Shown here: piece by piece, positions 15,819 through 24,103 of the stretch
Layout: every line of letters begins with the position of its first letter
Position numbering within the stretch: the first letter of the stretch is position 1
Assembly (NCBI GenBank): GCA_964373255.1
Contig: CAYJTG010000002.1
Span: forward strand, 78,700 to 142,699
Reading direction: 5' to 3'
DNA from: JACPVU01 sp964373255
GTDB taxonomy: Archaea > Aenigmatarchaeota > Aenigmatarchaeia > GW2011-AR5
DNA: 64,000 nucleotides
Position numbers and translations under genes: made by a program
The notes under the pieces: generated by a model
Databases searched by the model: none
What the model was told of the DNA's origin: nothing
What the model saw: the letters and a program-made list of their open reading frames with translations, nothing else

Positions 15819-16472
15819 TTAAATCTGCGCCAGAATAAATCCGTGCTTCTCCTCGTAAGGCTCTAGATTAATTAACTGAAGAACTGAAAAGCCGGCGATT
15901 TCAAGTTTTCGCTTTTCCGCTTCGTACACTTCTTCGGGTCTCTTCGTAACGTCAATGCTCTGTGATTTTATTACCAAAAACAAATAACCTTCTTTTTTCA
16001 GAAATTCTCTGCAGTTTCGTATTGCTATATCGCTTTCTTCGGGCTGCGCCAAATCGAGATAAACAACGTCTACTTCCTCTATCCATTTGTACGTTTCTGG
16101 CTTACGCGCGTCTGCCAGCAACGGCGCTATGTTTTTTCTTTTTGCAGATACTGTAAGCAGTGAACGAAATACGCGCTCGGCAAATTCAAGCGCATAAATA
16201 ATTCCTTTTTCGCCGACGATGTCAGAAATATGGCTTACCGTCGTGCCGGTCGATGCGCCCAGATAAAGAATCTTGCTGCCTTCTTTTACCGGATTTTCTT
16301 TTAACCCATTAAGAACAGCTGCCGCCAGCTTGCTTCTTGTAGGGTCCCAGTGGCGGTATTCTTTGCCGTTCTGCTTTATCAGTTTTTCTCCATAAACCTT
16401 TGACCCCGGAACAGCGTTAGGCGTAAATATCTCTCTTCCATCTTTGTAAATTCCTGAAAAAATCTCTTTCAT
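15819..16472 (-). CDS. flpA: Fibrillarin-like rRNA 2'-O-methyltransferase
   Basis: 217 residues. The SAM site is ILYLGASTGTTVSHISDIVG near residue 82 and the acidic residue follows in IIYALEFAERVFRSLL. The catalytic region VDVVYLDLAQPEESDIAIRN and IKSQSIDVTKRPEEVYEAE, with the fibrillarin Lys/Asp residues, is intact. It is the methyltransferase of box C/D RNPs and works with Nop5 and L7Ae to modify rRNA and tRNA. Its start codon overlaps the stop of the Nop5 gene by four bases, the usual archaeal pair. It converges with the DHH gene 10 bp away. Confidence 0.95.
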   Translation of the reverse strand: MKEIFSGIYKDGREIFTPNAVPGSKVYGEKLIKQNGKEYRHWDPTRSKLAAAVLNGLKENPVKEGSKILYLGASTGTTVSHISDIVGEKGIIYALEFAERVFRSLLTVSAKRKNIAPLLADARKPETYKWIEEVDVVYLDLAQPEESDIAIRNCREFLKKEGYLFLVIKSQSIDVTKRPEEVYEAEKRKLEIAGFSVLQLINLEPYEEKHGFILAQI

Positions 16473-17440
16473 TTTATCGTCTCTAGTTCTTTTTCCAATT
16501 CTTCCTTGATCTTTGGCTCGTACCGACCGGAATAGAAATCAATTCTCGTGGCTTTCATGAGCTGCGCTGCTAAAATTCTTGCTACCTTGCCCCTGTTTTC
16601 CGGCTTTGAATTTTGAATAACAGATGACGTGTACAGTATTCCATACTTCGGGGATTTTCCTTTCTTGTGAAGATGGCGAAACAGTGCTTTCTCTGCGCCC
16701 AGCAGTTGTATCGTGCTTGAAGGCATTCTTGCTAATTTTTCCAATGAGCCCGCCAAAGACAATAAGCGTGCGGCAAGCATAGAATCTAGCAGAGAAGACA
16801 TATTTGGTGCTATTTCTTTTATCGAGACCCTGATATATTTTTCTATATGCTCCTTCTCTTCTGTTAACGTCTGCATTGTCGTTGCAAACTCTATAAGAAT
16901 CTGTTCGTCCTGTTCGTTAATATCCACGCCAACGCTCTTTTTAAAATCCGGAAAATTTTCCCGTCTGCCGTAGCTTACAACCTTGTCTGCAAAGTCCTTT
17001 GTATTTTTTACCTCTGGATAATGGAGGGAAAACCATTCGTAGAGGCGCTCGTGAAACAAATTTATTATTCGCCCAACGTCTTCATATGCATTTGCCGCCT
17101 GCATGATCAGCCTGTCGCGGCCTATGCTTCCCTCCAATCTTTTTGATGACAGCGTAATGCAGAAATTGTTTAGAAATGCATTGAGGTCTTCCTCGCTCTC
17201 AACAAAGTCAAAAGAAATTGCGTATTCCCTGATTTTTTTCCTGAGAAATCTGTAAGCGTCTGTGTCTTCGTTTATTTTGATGCCTTTGATATCAGGCACG
17301 TCTTTTACAGAGACCCTGCTGAACTCTTCTACGGCCTGACTAGGGTCTCGGCTGAATAGCTTATAGTAAAGAAGCTCCCATTTCTCCGAAAACACGAAAA
17401 TGCCTATAGGCATTTTCGCAAAATAACCCAACTGTCCCAT
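16469..17440 (-). CDS. nop5: Nop5/Nop56-like C/D RNP scaffold protein
   Basis: 323 residues. The N-terminal domain that binds fibrillarin is shorter than usual. A central coiled coil (LTEEKEHIEKYIRVSIKEIA) leads into the C-terminal Nop domain with its family signature (LDSMLAARLLSLAGSLEKLA, then QLLGAEKALFRHLHKKGKSP then KYGILYTS). The Nop domain holds the L7Ae-kink-turn complex and the guide RNA. It forms an operon with fibrillarin and is the upstream gene. The start MGQLGYFAKMPIG follows the palindrome-rich region at 17441-17681, which holds promoters for both directions. Confidence 0.93.
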   Translation of the reverse strand: MGQLGYFAKMPIGIFVFSEKWELLYYKLFSRDPSQAVEEFSRVSVKDVPDIKGIKINEDTDAYRFLRKKIREYAISFDFVESEEDLNAFLNNFCITLSSKRLEGSIGRDRLIMQAANAYEDVGRIINLFHERLYEWFSLHYPEVKNTKDFADKVVSYGRRENFPDFKKSVGVDINEQDEQILIEFATTMQTLTEEKEHIEKYIRVSIKEIAPNMSSLLDSMLAARLLSLAGSLEKLARMPSSTIQLLGAEKALFRHLHKKGKSPKYGILYTSSVIQNSKPENRGKVARILAAQLMKATRIDFYSGRYEPKIKEELEKELETIK

Positions 17441-17495
17441 ACGTTAATTCATTTAAGTTAAGCATTAAAACCTTGCTAAAATAAGTTATGGAAAC

Positions 17496-17660
17496 AGAAA
17501 GGTCTGTAACATCCTTTTCTTTGGGGGTTACAACTCGAAGAAACCAAAGGTTTCTTGAGTCCTCAGAAAGCTCTGCTTTCTGCAAGAAGACCTTATAATA
17601 ATATCGAAAGTTTGGGTCTGTAGATCTCATATTCTTTTGGGGTTGATACAGACCTTTTCT
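17496..17660. repeat. Large imperfect palindrome with internal hairpins upstream of rps17e
   Basis: Outer arms AGAAAGGTCTGTA (17496-17508) and TACAGACCTTTTCT (from 17647) can pair. Between them are hairpins AAGAAACC-AAA-GGTTTCTT and CAGAAAGC-TCT-GCTTTCTG, and immediately after is CCTTTTCTT-TTC-AAGAAAAGG. The same short-loop hairpin style recurs in other gaps and in tRNA introns. It lies between the divergent nop5 and rps17e genes. Confidence 0.6.
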
Positions 17661-17681
17661 TTTCAAGAAAAGGGATGTATT

Positions 17682-17885
17682 ATGGGAAATATCAGAACCG
17701 ATGATATAAAAAAGATGTCGTTCCGGCTTATTGAGGCTTACCCAGAGAAATTTAGCACTGATTTCGAGCACAACAAAGAGTCTGTCAACGAACTGAACCT
17801 AACCACAACAAAGCTCATGAGAAACAAGATAGCCGGATACATAACCACATCGATGAAAGTCAGGTCGAGAAGAGGAATAAGATAG
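17682..17885 (+). CDS. rps17e: Ribosomal protein S17e
   Basis: 67 residues from MGNIRTDDIKKMSFRLIEAY, with the conserved continuation PEKFSTDFEHNKESVNELN and TKLMRNKIAGYITTSMK. This is the archaeal/eukaryotic small-subunit protein S17e (three-helix fold), of typical archaeal length. The start is internal to a longer frame that begins at 17637; the family alignment fixes it at 17682. The Nudix gene follows after 20 bp. The 5' region carries a hairpin array that could affect expression. Confidence 0.92.
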   Translation: MGNIRTDDIKKMSFRLIEAYPEKFSTDFEHNKESVNELNLTTTKLMRNKIAGYITTSMKVRSRRGIR

Positions 17886-17905
17886 AAGAGCAAGATTGTG
17901 GTGTT

Positions 17906-18439
17906 ATGAACCAGACGCTTATTCTAGTTGATGAGAATGATAATAAGATAGGCTACGCGACAAAAGAAGAGTGCCATACAGGTAATGGAAAACATCACCG
18001 TGCATTTGCTTTGCTGATATTCAACAAAGAAAAGAAAATACTGCTACAGAGAAGAAAACACAAGAGGTGGGACAACTTCTGGGACGTAAGCGGTGCGAGC
18101 GATATTCGCCACGAAGACGGCAAGGACGAGACGTATGAAGAAGCTGGAGAAAGATGCCTTGCAGCAGAATGGAACTTCAACGTAAAGCTGGAGAAAATAT
18201 TCGGGTACAACTATTTCGAGCGCTACAAAGACATGTGCGAGAACGAATACTGCGCGCTGCTTGTGGGCGAATACAACGGAGAAGTAATCGCCAATCCTGA
18301 CCACGCATACGGCTTCAAATGGATCTCGCTTCGCAATCTGGTTGAAGATATAGAAAAAAATCCAGACCAGTACACGCCGTGGGCGATAATAGCGGTGAAG
18401 GAATTCATGAACCATCCGTTTGCGAAGAAATTAATGTAA
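17906..18439 (+). CDS. Nudix protein related to IPP isomerase (type I), catalytic Cys not seen
   Basis: 177 residues. The N-terminus (LILVDENDNKIGYATKEECH, then KHHRAFALLIFNKEKKILLQ and RRKHKRWDNFWDVSGASDIR) aligns with type I isopentenyl-diphosphate isomerases. In true IDI the segment after W-x-x-x is TNTCCSHP with the catalytic Cys; here it is VSGASDIRH, so no Cys is present. The Nudix box is partly kept (DETYEEAGERCLAAEW), and ENEYCALLVGEY resembles the second IDI acidic motif. Close to the mevalonate genes, it may be an isomerase variant or a Nudix hydrolase. Activity cannot be assigned. RBS GGTGTT precedes the start. Confidence 0.65.
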   Translation: MNQTLILVDENDNKIGYATKEECHTGNGKHHRAFALLIFNKEKKILLQRRKHKRWDNFWDVSGASDIRHEDGKDETYEEAGERCLAAEWNFNVKLEKIFGYNYFERYKDMCENEYCALLVGEYNGEVIANPDHAYGFKWISLRNLVEDIEKNPDQYTPWAIIAVKEFMNHPFAKKLM

Positions 18440-18516
18440 TCGTTCTTCGACATGTTCACTGGAAGTACATTATAGTGTCCATATGAGTACAGAAAGTGGA
18501 GGAGAATCGAGAAAAG

Positions 18517-18528
18517 TATTTAAATAAT
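18517..18528 (+). promoter_or_regulatory. TATA-box promoter for ccsA leader
   Basis: TATTTAAATAAT with a purine-rich stretch (GAGAAAAG) just upstream, the usual archaeal BRE-TATA arrangement. Initiation about 25 bp downstream would fall at or near the ATG of the small ORF at 18548, making that ORF leaderless. Confidence 0.6.
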
Positions 18529-18547
18529 GGTTCTCAAAATTATAGGA

Positions 18548-18616
18548 ATGAAAGGTACCGCTGTTCTTCACCCTCCATGCTCGGGCATTATTAAAATTCC
18601 GCGGTTATTGCTATGA
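18548..18616 (+). CDS. Possible 22-codon leader ORF overlapping the ccsA start
   Basis: The ORF starts near the predicted transcription start, encodes MKGTAVLHPPCSGIIKIPRL then LL, and its TGA overlaps the ccsA ATG as ATGA. This arrangement would force translational coupling of the citryl-CoA synthetase genes to an upstream peptide. The peptide resembles nothing known to me. It is supported only by position and the overlap. Confidence 0.4.
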   Translation: MKGTAVLHPPCSGIIKIPRLLL

Positions 18617-19788
18617 AACTGTACGAGTTCGAGGGCAAAGAGCTTATGAAAAATTACGGCCTGTCTGTGCCGGATTTCTCCATTGTAAAATCGCTCGGTG
18701 ATATACACAATCCGATTGGCCTGAATAAACTTGTTCTTAAGGCACAGCTGCTTACTGTCAACAAAAGAATGGAGGCAGGTGCGATACAAATCTGCAAAGA
18801 CTTGACGGATATAAGAAACAAGGCAGGCATGCTTCTCAACACAAGCATAAACGGCGAAGCCATTTCTACGCTCATAATTGAAGAAAAGGTGGATATAGCT
18901 GCCGAATATTATGTCGGAATAATGTACGACACCTCAAGGCGCATGCCTGTTATAATATTTACAAAATCAGGAGGCACAGGTGCAGAGGAACAGGATGCGG
19001 TAAAAGTGCACGTAAACCCGCTTGTTGGCGTGCATGTCTGGGAATTGTACGACACACTAAAAAAATCAGGGGTAAAGAAGGAAAATATTCTGAAATTAAT
19101 CGAAGTCATCAAAAGGATGTACATCTGCTTCTTGGAAGAGGATGCAAAGCTGGTCGAAGTGAATCCGTTGGCTGAGACGTCAGAGGGAAAATTTGTGGCT
19201 GTTGACGTCACAATTGAGCTGGACGATTCTGCAGCTTTCAGGCACAAATACAGGACCTATTCTGAACGTAATCTTAAAGCGCTTACTGAAAGGGAGCGTG
19301 CTGTGAAAAGGGCTAATGAAGTCGACTACAAAGGAACAATAAAATATATCGAGCTCGATGGTGACATCGGTTTTCTGGCGGCAGGAGGCGGCGGCTCGAT
19401 GACATGCATGGATGCGCTGATTAAATGCAGCGGAAGGCCTGCAAATTACACCGAATACAGCGGAAACCCGTCAGCAGAAAAGGTCTACGAACTCACAAAG
19501 CAGATAATATCGAAACCGAACCTTCGCGGCTTATGGATTGTTGGAGCTATCGCAAACTTTACGCGGCTGGATACAACAATGCAGGGCATTGTAAACGCTC
19601 TTGTGGAGGTGAAGCCGAAGTTTCCGATTGTTGTAAGAAGAAGCGGGCCGTTCGAAAAGGAAGGCTTGGAAATATTGAAGAAAGCAGCAGAAGAGCATAG
19701 GCTGAATATGCATATTTATGGGAAAGAGCTCCCGATGACCCAGAGCGCAATGCTCATGGTCGACCATGCGAGCAAATTCAGAGGCTGA
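18613..19788 (+). CDS. ccsA: Citryl-CoA synthetase large subunit (SucC/ATP-citrate lyase-like)
   Basis: 391 residues with an ATP-grasp N-terminus (MKLYEFEGKELMKNYGLSVP, KLVLKAQLLTVNKRMEAGAI) and a C-terminal CoA-ligase-type domain (GDIGFLAAGGGGSMTCMDAL, GLWIVGAIANFTRLDTTMQG). This is closer to the citryl-CoA synthetase/ATP-citrate lyase branch than to succinyl-CoA synthetase, judging by the citryl-CoA lyase gene downstream. The expected reaction with ccsB is citrate + ATP + CoA to citryl-CoA. The gene starts a block ccsA-ccsB-orf86-ccl. A succinyl-CoA synthetase role is the main alternative; the ccl neighbour argues against it. Confidence 0.8.
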   Translation: MKLYEFEGKELMKNYGLSVPDFSIVKSLGDIHNPIGLNKLVLKAQLLTVNKRMEAGAIQICKDLTDIRNKAGMLLNTSINGEAISTLIIEEKVDIAAEYYVGIMYDTSRRMPVIIFTKSGGTGAEEQDAVKVHVNPLVGVHVWELYDTLKKSGVKKENILKLIEVIKRMYICFLEEDAKLVEVNPLAETSEGKFVAVDVTIELDDSAAFRHKYRTYSERNLKALTERERAVKRANEVDYKGTIKYIELDGDIGFLAAGGGGSMTCMDALIKCSGRPANYTEYSGNPSAEKVYELTKQIISKPNLRGLWIVGAIANFTRLDTTMQGIVNALVEVKPKFPIVVRRSGPFEKEGLEILKKAAEEHRLNMHIYGKELPMTQSAMLMVDHASKFRG

Positions 19789-19843
19789 TGAAAATGGGCA
19801 GGTGTGTAAAGATTATTTTTGCAATATGTCAGATGTGATTCCC

Positions 19844-20740
19844 ATGGCTATACTCATTGATGAAAACATAAAAGTTCTTGTTCAGGGCATAACAGGCAGC
19901 GAGGGCCATCGAGCTACGCAAGCGATGCGCGAATACGGCACAAAGGTCGTTGCCGGCGTTACTCCTGGAAAAGGCGGCCAGCACGTGGAAGGCATTCCTG
20001 TTTATGACACCATAAAAGAAGCGATGGAACAGCACGAAATGAATGCTTCGGTAATTTATGTTCCTCCTTTTGCTGTAAAGGACGCGGCATTTGAAGCAAT
20101 ATCAAACAACATCAAGCTCGTGAATTGCATAACAGAGGAAGTCCCCATAAGAGACACGGTAGAAATCGTTGCACATGCGCGCTCTCACGGCGTAGCATTT
20201 GTAGGACCAAGCTCGATAGGCATAATGAATCCAGAAACATGCAGATTAGGCATGATAGGCGGGCCAAAAGAGCTTGCGGATACCATTTACAAGAAAGGCA
20301 ACATAGGCGTGATCTCGAAAAGCGGGGGCATGACCAATGAGACATCATGGGTCGTGCGGCAAGCAGGATTAGGCCAATCCACAGTTGTAGGCATAGGCGG
20401 CGACATAATTATCGGCATCACTTTCGCAGATTTGCTTGAGCTGTTTGAGGGAGACAAGGAGACGAAGGGCGTTGTGATATTCGGCGAGCTTGGCGGAACA
20501 TACGAGGAAGAGGTCGCAGAAATGATAAAAGAGGGCAGGTTCACAAAGCCTGTTGCAACATTCGTAGCAGGGAAATTCGCGCAGCAGATGCCTGAGGGCA
20601 TGGCATTCGGCCACGCTGGCGCGCTAATACAAAAAGGCAAAGGCACGCCTGAGGCCAAGATGAAGATGCTTCGCGAAGCAGGCGTAATAACCGTGGAAGA
20701 ACACCACGAGCTTGGTGAAGCGATAAAAAACGCAATATAA
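19844..20740 (+). CDS. ccsB: Citryl-CoA synthetase small subunit (SucD-like)
   Basis: 298 residues from MAILIDENIKVLVQGITGSE, the usual beginning of this family; in-frame ATG at 19826 and an overlap start at 19766 are alternatives. It has a Rossmann CoA-binding N-terminus (GVTPGKGGQHVEGIPVYDTI), the segment NCITEEVPIRD and VGPSSIGIMNPE, and the phosphohistidine motif FGHAGALIQKGKGTPEAKM. The active His lies in GHAGALI. It forms the phosphoryl-transfer half of citryl-CoA synthetase with ccsA, overlapping or closely following it. It ends 20 bp before orf86, which has a GGAGG ribosome binding site. Confidence 0.82.
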   Translation: MAILIDENIKVLVQGITGSEGHRATQAMREYGTKVVAGVTPGKGGQHVEGIPVYDTIKEAMEQHEMNASVIYVPPFAVKDAAFEAISNNIKLVNCITEEVPIRDTVEIVAHARSHGVAFVGPSSIGIMNPETCRLGMIGGPKELADTIYKKGNIGVISKSGGMTNETSWVVRQAGLGQSTVVGIGGDIIIGITFADLLELFEGDKETKGVVIFGELGGTYEEEVAEMIKEGRFTKPVATFVAGKFAQQMPEGMAFGHAGALIQKGKGTPEAKMKMLREAGVITVEEHHELGEAIKNAI

Positions 20741-20760
20741 AATTTTGGAGGTTGAGTTAG

Positions 20761-21021
20761 ATGGATTATTTGCGAGAAGTGAGCACACAATTGGGGTTTA
20801 GAGACCCGCTTGAACTGAGCAAGGAATTGGGCTACGAAAGTCCAGAAGCACTGCATACCGGCCTGGAGGAAAGCTATAAACAAGTTTGGAAAGGAATTCT
20901 ACAAAACCCAACTGCTCAGACCCTTAGCGAATACGCGATAGGTTTATTGAGGTGGACAATACAAGACAAAAAATACGACGCTAGCCTTTTGGACCAGGCT
21001 ACAAACGAGGGGATGATTTAA
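20761..21021 (+). CDS. 86-residue protein inside the citryl-CoA operon
   Basis: MDYLREVSTQLGFRDPLELS and KELGYESPEALHTGLEESYK, then mostly helical to the end (LSEYAIGLLRWTIQDKKYDA). A good Shine-Dalgarno, GGAGG, lies about 11 bp upstream, stronger than for most genes here. It lies between ccsB and ccl on the same strand. No family, metal site or TM segment is visible. It could be the missing N-terminal small portion of the lyase, or an accessory subunit; this is inference from position only. Confidence 0.65.
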   Translation: MDYLREVSTQLGFRDPLELSKELGYESPEALHTGLEESYKQVWKGILQNPTAQTLSEYAIGLLRWTIQDKKYDASLLDQATNEGMI

Positions 21022-21054
21022 CGCCTTTTAATTTCTTTTTATTAACTGATTTCT

Positions 21055-21813
21055 ATGAAGTGGAAGACATCGATATCGAAAGCTGACGACAAGAGCAACA
21101 CCATACGTGGATACGACCTGAACGAGCTTATAGGCAACCTCTCGTTCAGCGAGATGATTTATCTCATTCTCAGGGGCGAGCTACCGAAAGAAAATGATGC
21201 AAAGATGCTTGACGCAATCCTTGTAGCTTGCACAGAGCACAGCATTGCACCGCCCTCAATTATATCCGCAAGAACGGCTGTATCGAGCGGAAATCCTTTC
21301 AATGTGGGCATAGCTGCAGGAATACTTTCTATAGGCGAGCACCATGGCGGAGCTGTGGAGCATGCGGCAAGAATATTTCAGGAAAATGCAGACAAGAATC
21401 CGAAAGACCTCGTAAAGAAGATGAAAGAGGAAGGCAAGCGGATAGCTGGTTACGGGCACAAGGTGTACACAACTGACATGCGCATGGTTAAGCTGTTTAA
21501 ACTGGCTGAAAGATACGGGATAAAAGGAAAACACTGTAAATTCGCAGAGGAGCTGGAACGTGCCCTGGAAAAGCAGTTAGAAAGAAAATTATGCTTAAAC
21601 ATCGACGGTGCAATTGCTGCCATAATTTCTGACATGGGCTTTGACTGGAGATTAGGCAAGGGCATATTTACGATAGGCCGCACAGTCGGAATAGTTGCGC
21701 ACACGCACGAAGAAATCACCAGAGAAAAACCTTACAGAAGACTGGAAGACAGTGAAGTGGAATATGACGGAACAGAGAATAGAGAACTGCCAAAGGAGTA
21801 TAGGAGGAAATAA
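21055..21813 (+). CDS. ccl: Citryl-CoA lyase (citrate synthase-fold)
   Basis: 252 residues of citrate-synthase fold lacking the longer N-terminus of true citrate synthases. The catalytic His regions EHHGGAVEHAARIF and AGYGHKVYTTDMRM and the Asp region CLNIDGAIAAIISDMGFDW are all present. The size fits the stand-alone lyase of two-enzyme ATP-citrate cleavage systems (about 30 kDa, family knowledge). It splits citryl-CoA into acetyl-CoA and oxaloacetate. It ends adjacent to the phosphomevalonate kinase gene on the opposite strand. Citrate synthase itself is the alternative, but the ccs genes favour the cleavage direction. Confidence 0.82.
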   Translation: MKWKTSISKADDKSNTIRGYDLNELIGNLSFSEMIYLILRGELPKENDAKMLDAILVACTEHSIAPPSIISARTAVSSGNPFNVGIAAGILSIGEHHGGAVEHAARIFQENADKNPKDLVKKMKEEGKRIAGYGHKVYTTDMRMVKLFKLAERYGIKGKHCKFAEELERALEKQLERKLCLNIDGAIAAIISDMGFDWRLGKGIFTIGRTVGIVAHTHEEITREKPYRRLEDSEVEYDGTENRELPKEYRRK

Positions 21814-22935
21814 TCATTCTTTTCTTACACCTTCTTTATCGATTGTGACATCCAGAGGGTACAATCCGACTTCTTTCCATTTTTCGACTACAGAATTTGC
21901 AGTATCCTTGTCAAAGCAAACAGCAATTCCGCAGTCGCCGCCGCCTGCGCCACTTAATTTGCCAGCTGCACCGCATTCAGCTGCTTTTTCTGCAAGCATC
22001 TTTAACTCTGGCGTTTCTATTGGTATTCCTGTTATCGCTGTTAATTCAGACAGCTTCTCTTTATTGTTCTGCAACTCTATCGTAACAAGCTCAAAATCGT
22101 TATTCTTCCATGCTTCTATAACATTCTTAGCGCAGCCTGCAATATCAGAAAACAATTCGTTATACTTATCAGGATTGTTTTTCTTGAACTCGTTCATCTG
22201 CTTTATCATATTTGTTGTCGAAGCTGATTCCTTTGTCCAGGCAACAAGCAGGCTGAAATTTTCTGGTATATTTAATTCCTCAATAACCAAACTAGACCAT
22301 TTTTCTTTCACTATACTTGTTAATTTCTCTCCACTTTCTACATTTCTTGTCAACCAATCAGGATCGAACCTAGAATAAACAAATAATCCGCCATAAGTAG
22401 ATGCAGCTACGTCGAATGCGCTCCCTACTTTGCCCTGCGCGAAATAATGAGCAATAGTTGAGAGTTTGTAGATTTCCTCTTTTGTTGCTTTGTGCTCATG
22501 AAAATCTAAAATGGCTGCTATTGTTGCAACAACGACAGCAGCCGATGAGCCAAAGCCGACTTTTTTCAACTCACCGTCTACTTCGATTTGCGCTTCCTTG
22601 CTGCTTGTCGCAATCTTGAAGGGCTTGAATTTTATATTTTGTTCTGTCACGTATCGCAATGATACAGAAATCGCCTCGGCAAGCAATTTTAATGACTCCT
22701 TTTCCTTGTCGCCTATATTCATAAAAACTAGCTTATTATCAAGATATTTTGCTCGACCGTCGGTAACATTGAATTCAGAAGCAGTAATAGAGACGCCATC
22801 ATAGTCGTCTAAGTGCTCTACGGACACGTGCACTCGATTGTTTACAGCAGCCACTAATCCATGGTTGCCTACTTCAAGTATTGCCCATTCGCCTGATACG
22901 AATAATTTCCCCGGAGCGCTGTAATGAATTGTCAT
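21814..22935 (-). CDS. mvaK2: Phosphomevalonate kinase (GHMP family)
   Basis: About 373 residues from MTIHYSAPGKLFVSGEWAIL; an extra three codons upstream are possible. GHMP motif 1 is APGKLFVSGEWAILE, motif 2 is KVGFGSSAAVVVATIAAIL (P-loop-like) and motif 3 is AGKLSGAGGGDCGIAVCFD. The SGEWAVLE-like start and overall length are typical of phosphomevalonate kinase, which makes mevalonate 5-diphosphate. It is the bacterial/eukaryotic-type enzyme of the classical mevalonate route; most archaea use a modified route, so transfer is plausible. It is separated from the other mevalonate genes by two plus-strand genes. Confidence 0.88.
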   Translation of the reverse strand: MTIHYSAPGKLFVSGEWAILEVGNHGLVAAVNNRVHVSVEHLDDYDGVSITASEFNVTDGRAKYLDNKLVFMNIGDKEKESLKLLAEAISVSLRYVTEQNIKFKPFKIATSSKEAQIEVDGELKKVGFGSSAAVVVATIAAILDFHEHKATKEEIYKLSTIAHYFAQGKVGSAFDVAASTYGGLFVYSRFDPDWLTRNVESGEKLTSIVKEKWSSLVIEELNIPENFSLLVAWTKESASTTNMIKQMNEFKKNNPDKYNELFSDIAGCAKNVIEAWKNNDFELVTIELQNNKEKLSELTAITGIPIETPELKMLAEKAAECGAAGKLSGAGGGDCGIAVCFDKDTANSVVEKWKEVGLYPLDVTIDKEGVRKE

Positions 22936-23009
22936 GGTAAACACATTACAAACCCTTTTTCTTAGCCTATCTTTGAATGCTTAAAAAGACTTTGATCATA
23001 GTTTCTGAC

Positions 23010-24089
23010 ATGTCAAACCCAGTAATTACAATGCGCGATATAGTATTAGAAAAGATGCACGAGCAAGAAAAATCCGGCACGCTTAGTGCAGCTCATTCAT
23101 ACGATCATGTTGAAAATGTATCAAGATATGCCGGTATTTTTGCGAGTTATTTGGCAAAAAGATTTGACACAGATCCTAACTATGCTTCGGCATTTGCTGA
23201 AATGGACGGATGGGCTCATGATATAATTAGATATGCATCCGAGGTGGAAAGCGGCGAAGACGCAAGCGCTAGATTTCTCGAATCATTATACGAAACACAT
23301 TTCTCAAAATCTATTAATCGAGACGATTATCAGAATCTGGTTGTTGGTATAATCAGAAATAGCGATCAGAGCTTTGAAAGAATGGCAGAAATTTATAAAG
23401 ATAATAAAGACGCATTGGTTATAGCATTAGCTCTTGTTGCAGGCGACAAGCTTATAGAAGCATCAGGACCTCGTGTTCTTGAAAGGCGCTCATATTTCGT
23501 CGGAAAAGAGAGAATGCTAAACTCCAAGGATCTTGGAGCTGTTTTCAAATATCCAAACGAATCAGCAAACGGTGTTTTAAGCGAAACTTTTGTGAGATTG
23601 GGCGATATAAATCATGTCTCGAATTACTCGTCAGATAAATCTCTTCTATCATTGGCGCAAAAGTTGCATTCATTACAGTATCAACTCTATAAGGGTCTTC
23701 TGTTAAATCTTGGAATGACAGAAGAAGAGGCACTTGGCTTTATAGTCGACAGAATGTCAGAAAAACTGCCAAAACTTGCAGAACGTGTAAAAAGGGGCGG
23801 CAAACGTCTTGTGGATGAAAGACACATGGACGGCACTTATTTTTCAAATCTAAATTTGACGATCTTATCGAATGCCATAAAATCTATGCCTGATGATGAA
23901 GACCTAAAGGAATCATCGTCGGCGCTTGTTTCTGCATTTTCATTAGCGGAGTCTCCAGAATTTGCTATAGAAGCTTACAAATCAAATCCTTATGACCTGC
24001 CGACATTCAGAAACTGGATGGAAGGCATTATTGCTTATCGCAAAGGCACGTATGTAGATGAACTGTTGAAAAATCTTGATTCTCAATAA
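23010..24089 (+). CDS. HD-domain phosphohydrolase-like protein
   Basis: About 359 residues starting at MSNPVITMRDIVLEKMHEQE; a further ATG at 22977 is possible, but a TATA-like TTAAAAA at about 22981 favours the inner start. HD-type metal motifs are seen as HSYDHVENVSRYAGIF and DGWAHDIIRYASEVESGED. The C-terminal half is helical with no recognised fold. HD proteins hydrolyse phosphoester bonds in nucleotides or other small molecules. It is followed 14 bp later by a methyltransferase gene, and both are nested between phosphomevalonate and mevalonate kinases on the other strand. Confidence 0.65.
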   Translation: MSNPVITMRDIVLEKMHEQEKSGTLSAAHSYDHVENVSRYAGIFASYLAKRFDTDPNYASAFAEMDGWAHDIIRYASEVESGEDASARFLESLYETHFSKSINRDDYQNLVVGIIRNSDQSFERMAEIYKDNKDALVIALALVAGDKLIEASGPRVLERRSYFVGKERMLNSKDLGAVFKYPNESANGVLSETFVRLGDINHVSNYSSDKSLLSLAQKLHSLQYQLYKGLLLNLGMTEEEALGFIVDRMSEKLPKLAERVKRGGKRLVDERHMDGTYFSNLNLTILSNAIKSMPDDEDLKESSSALVSAFSLAESPEFAIEAYKSNPYDLPTFRNWMEGIIAYRKGTYVDELLKNLDSQ

Positions 24090-24103
24090 AAAGGTGTTTG
24101 ATA

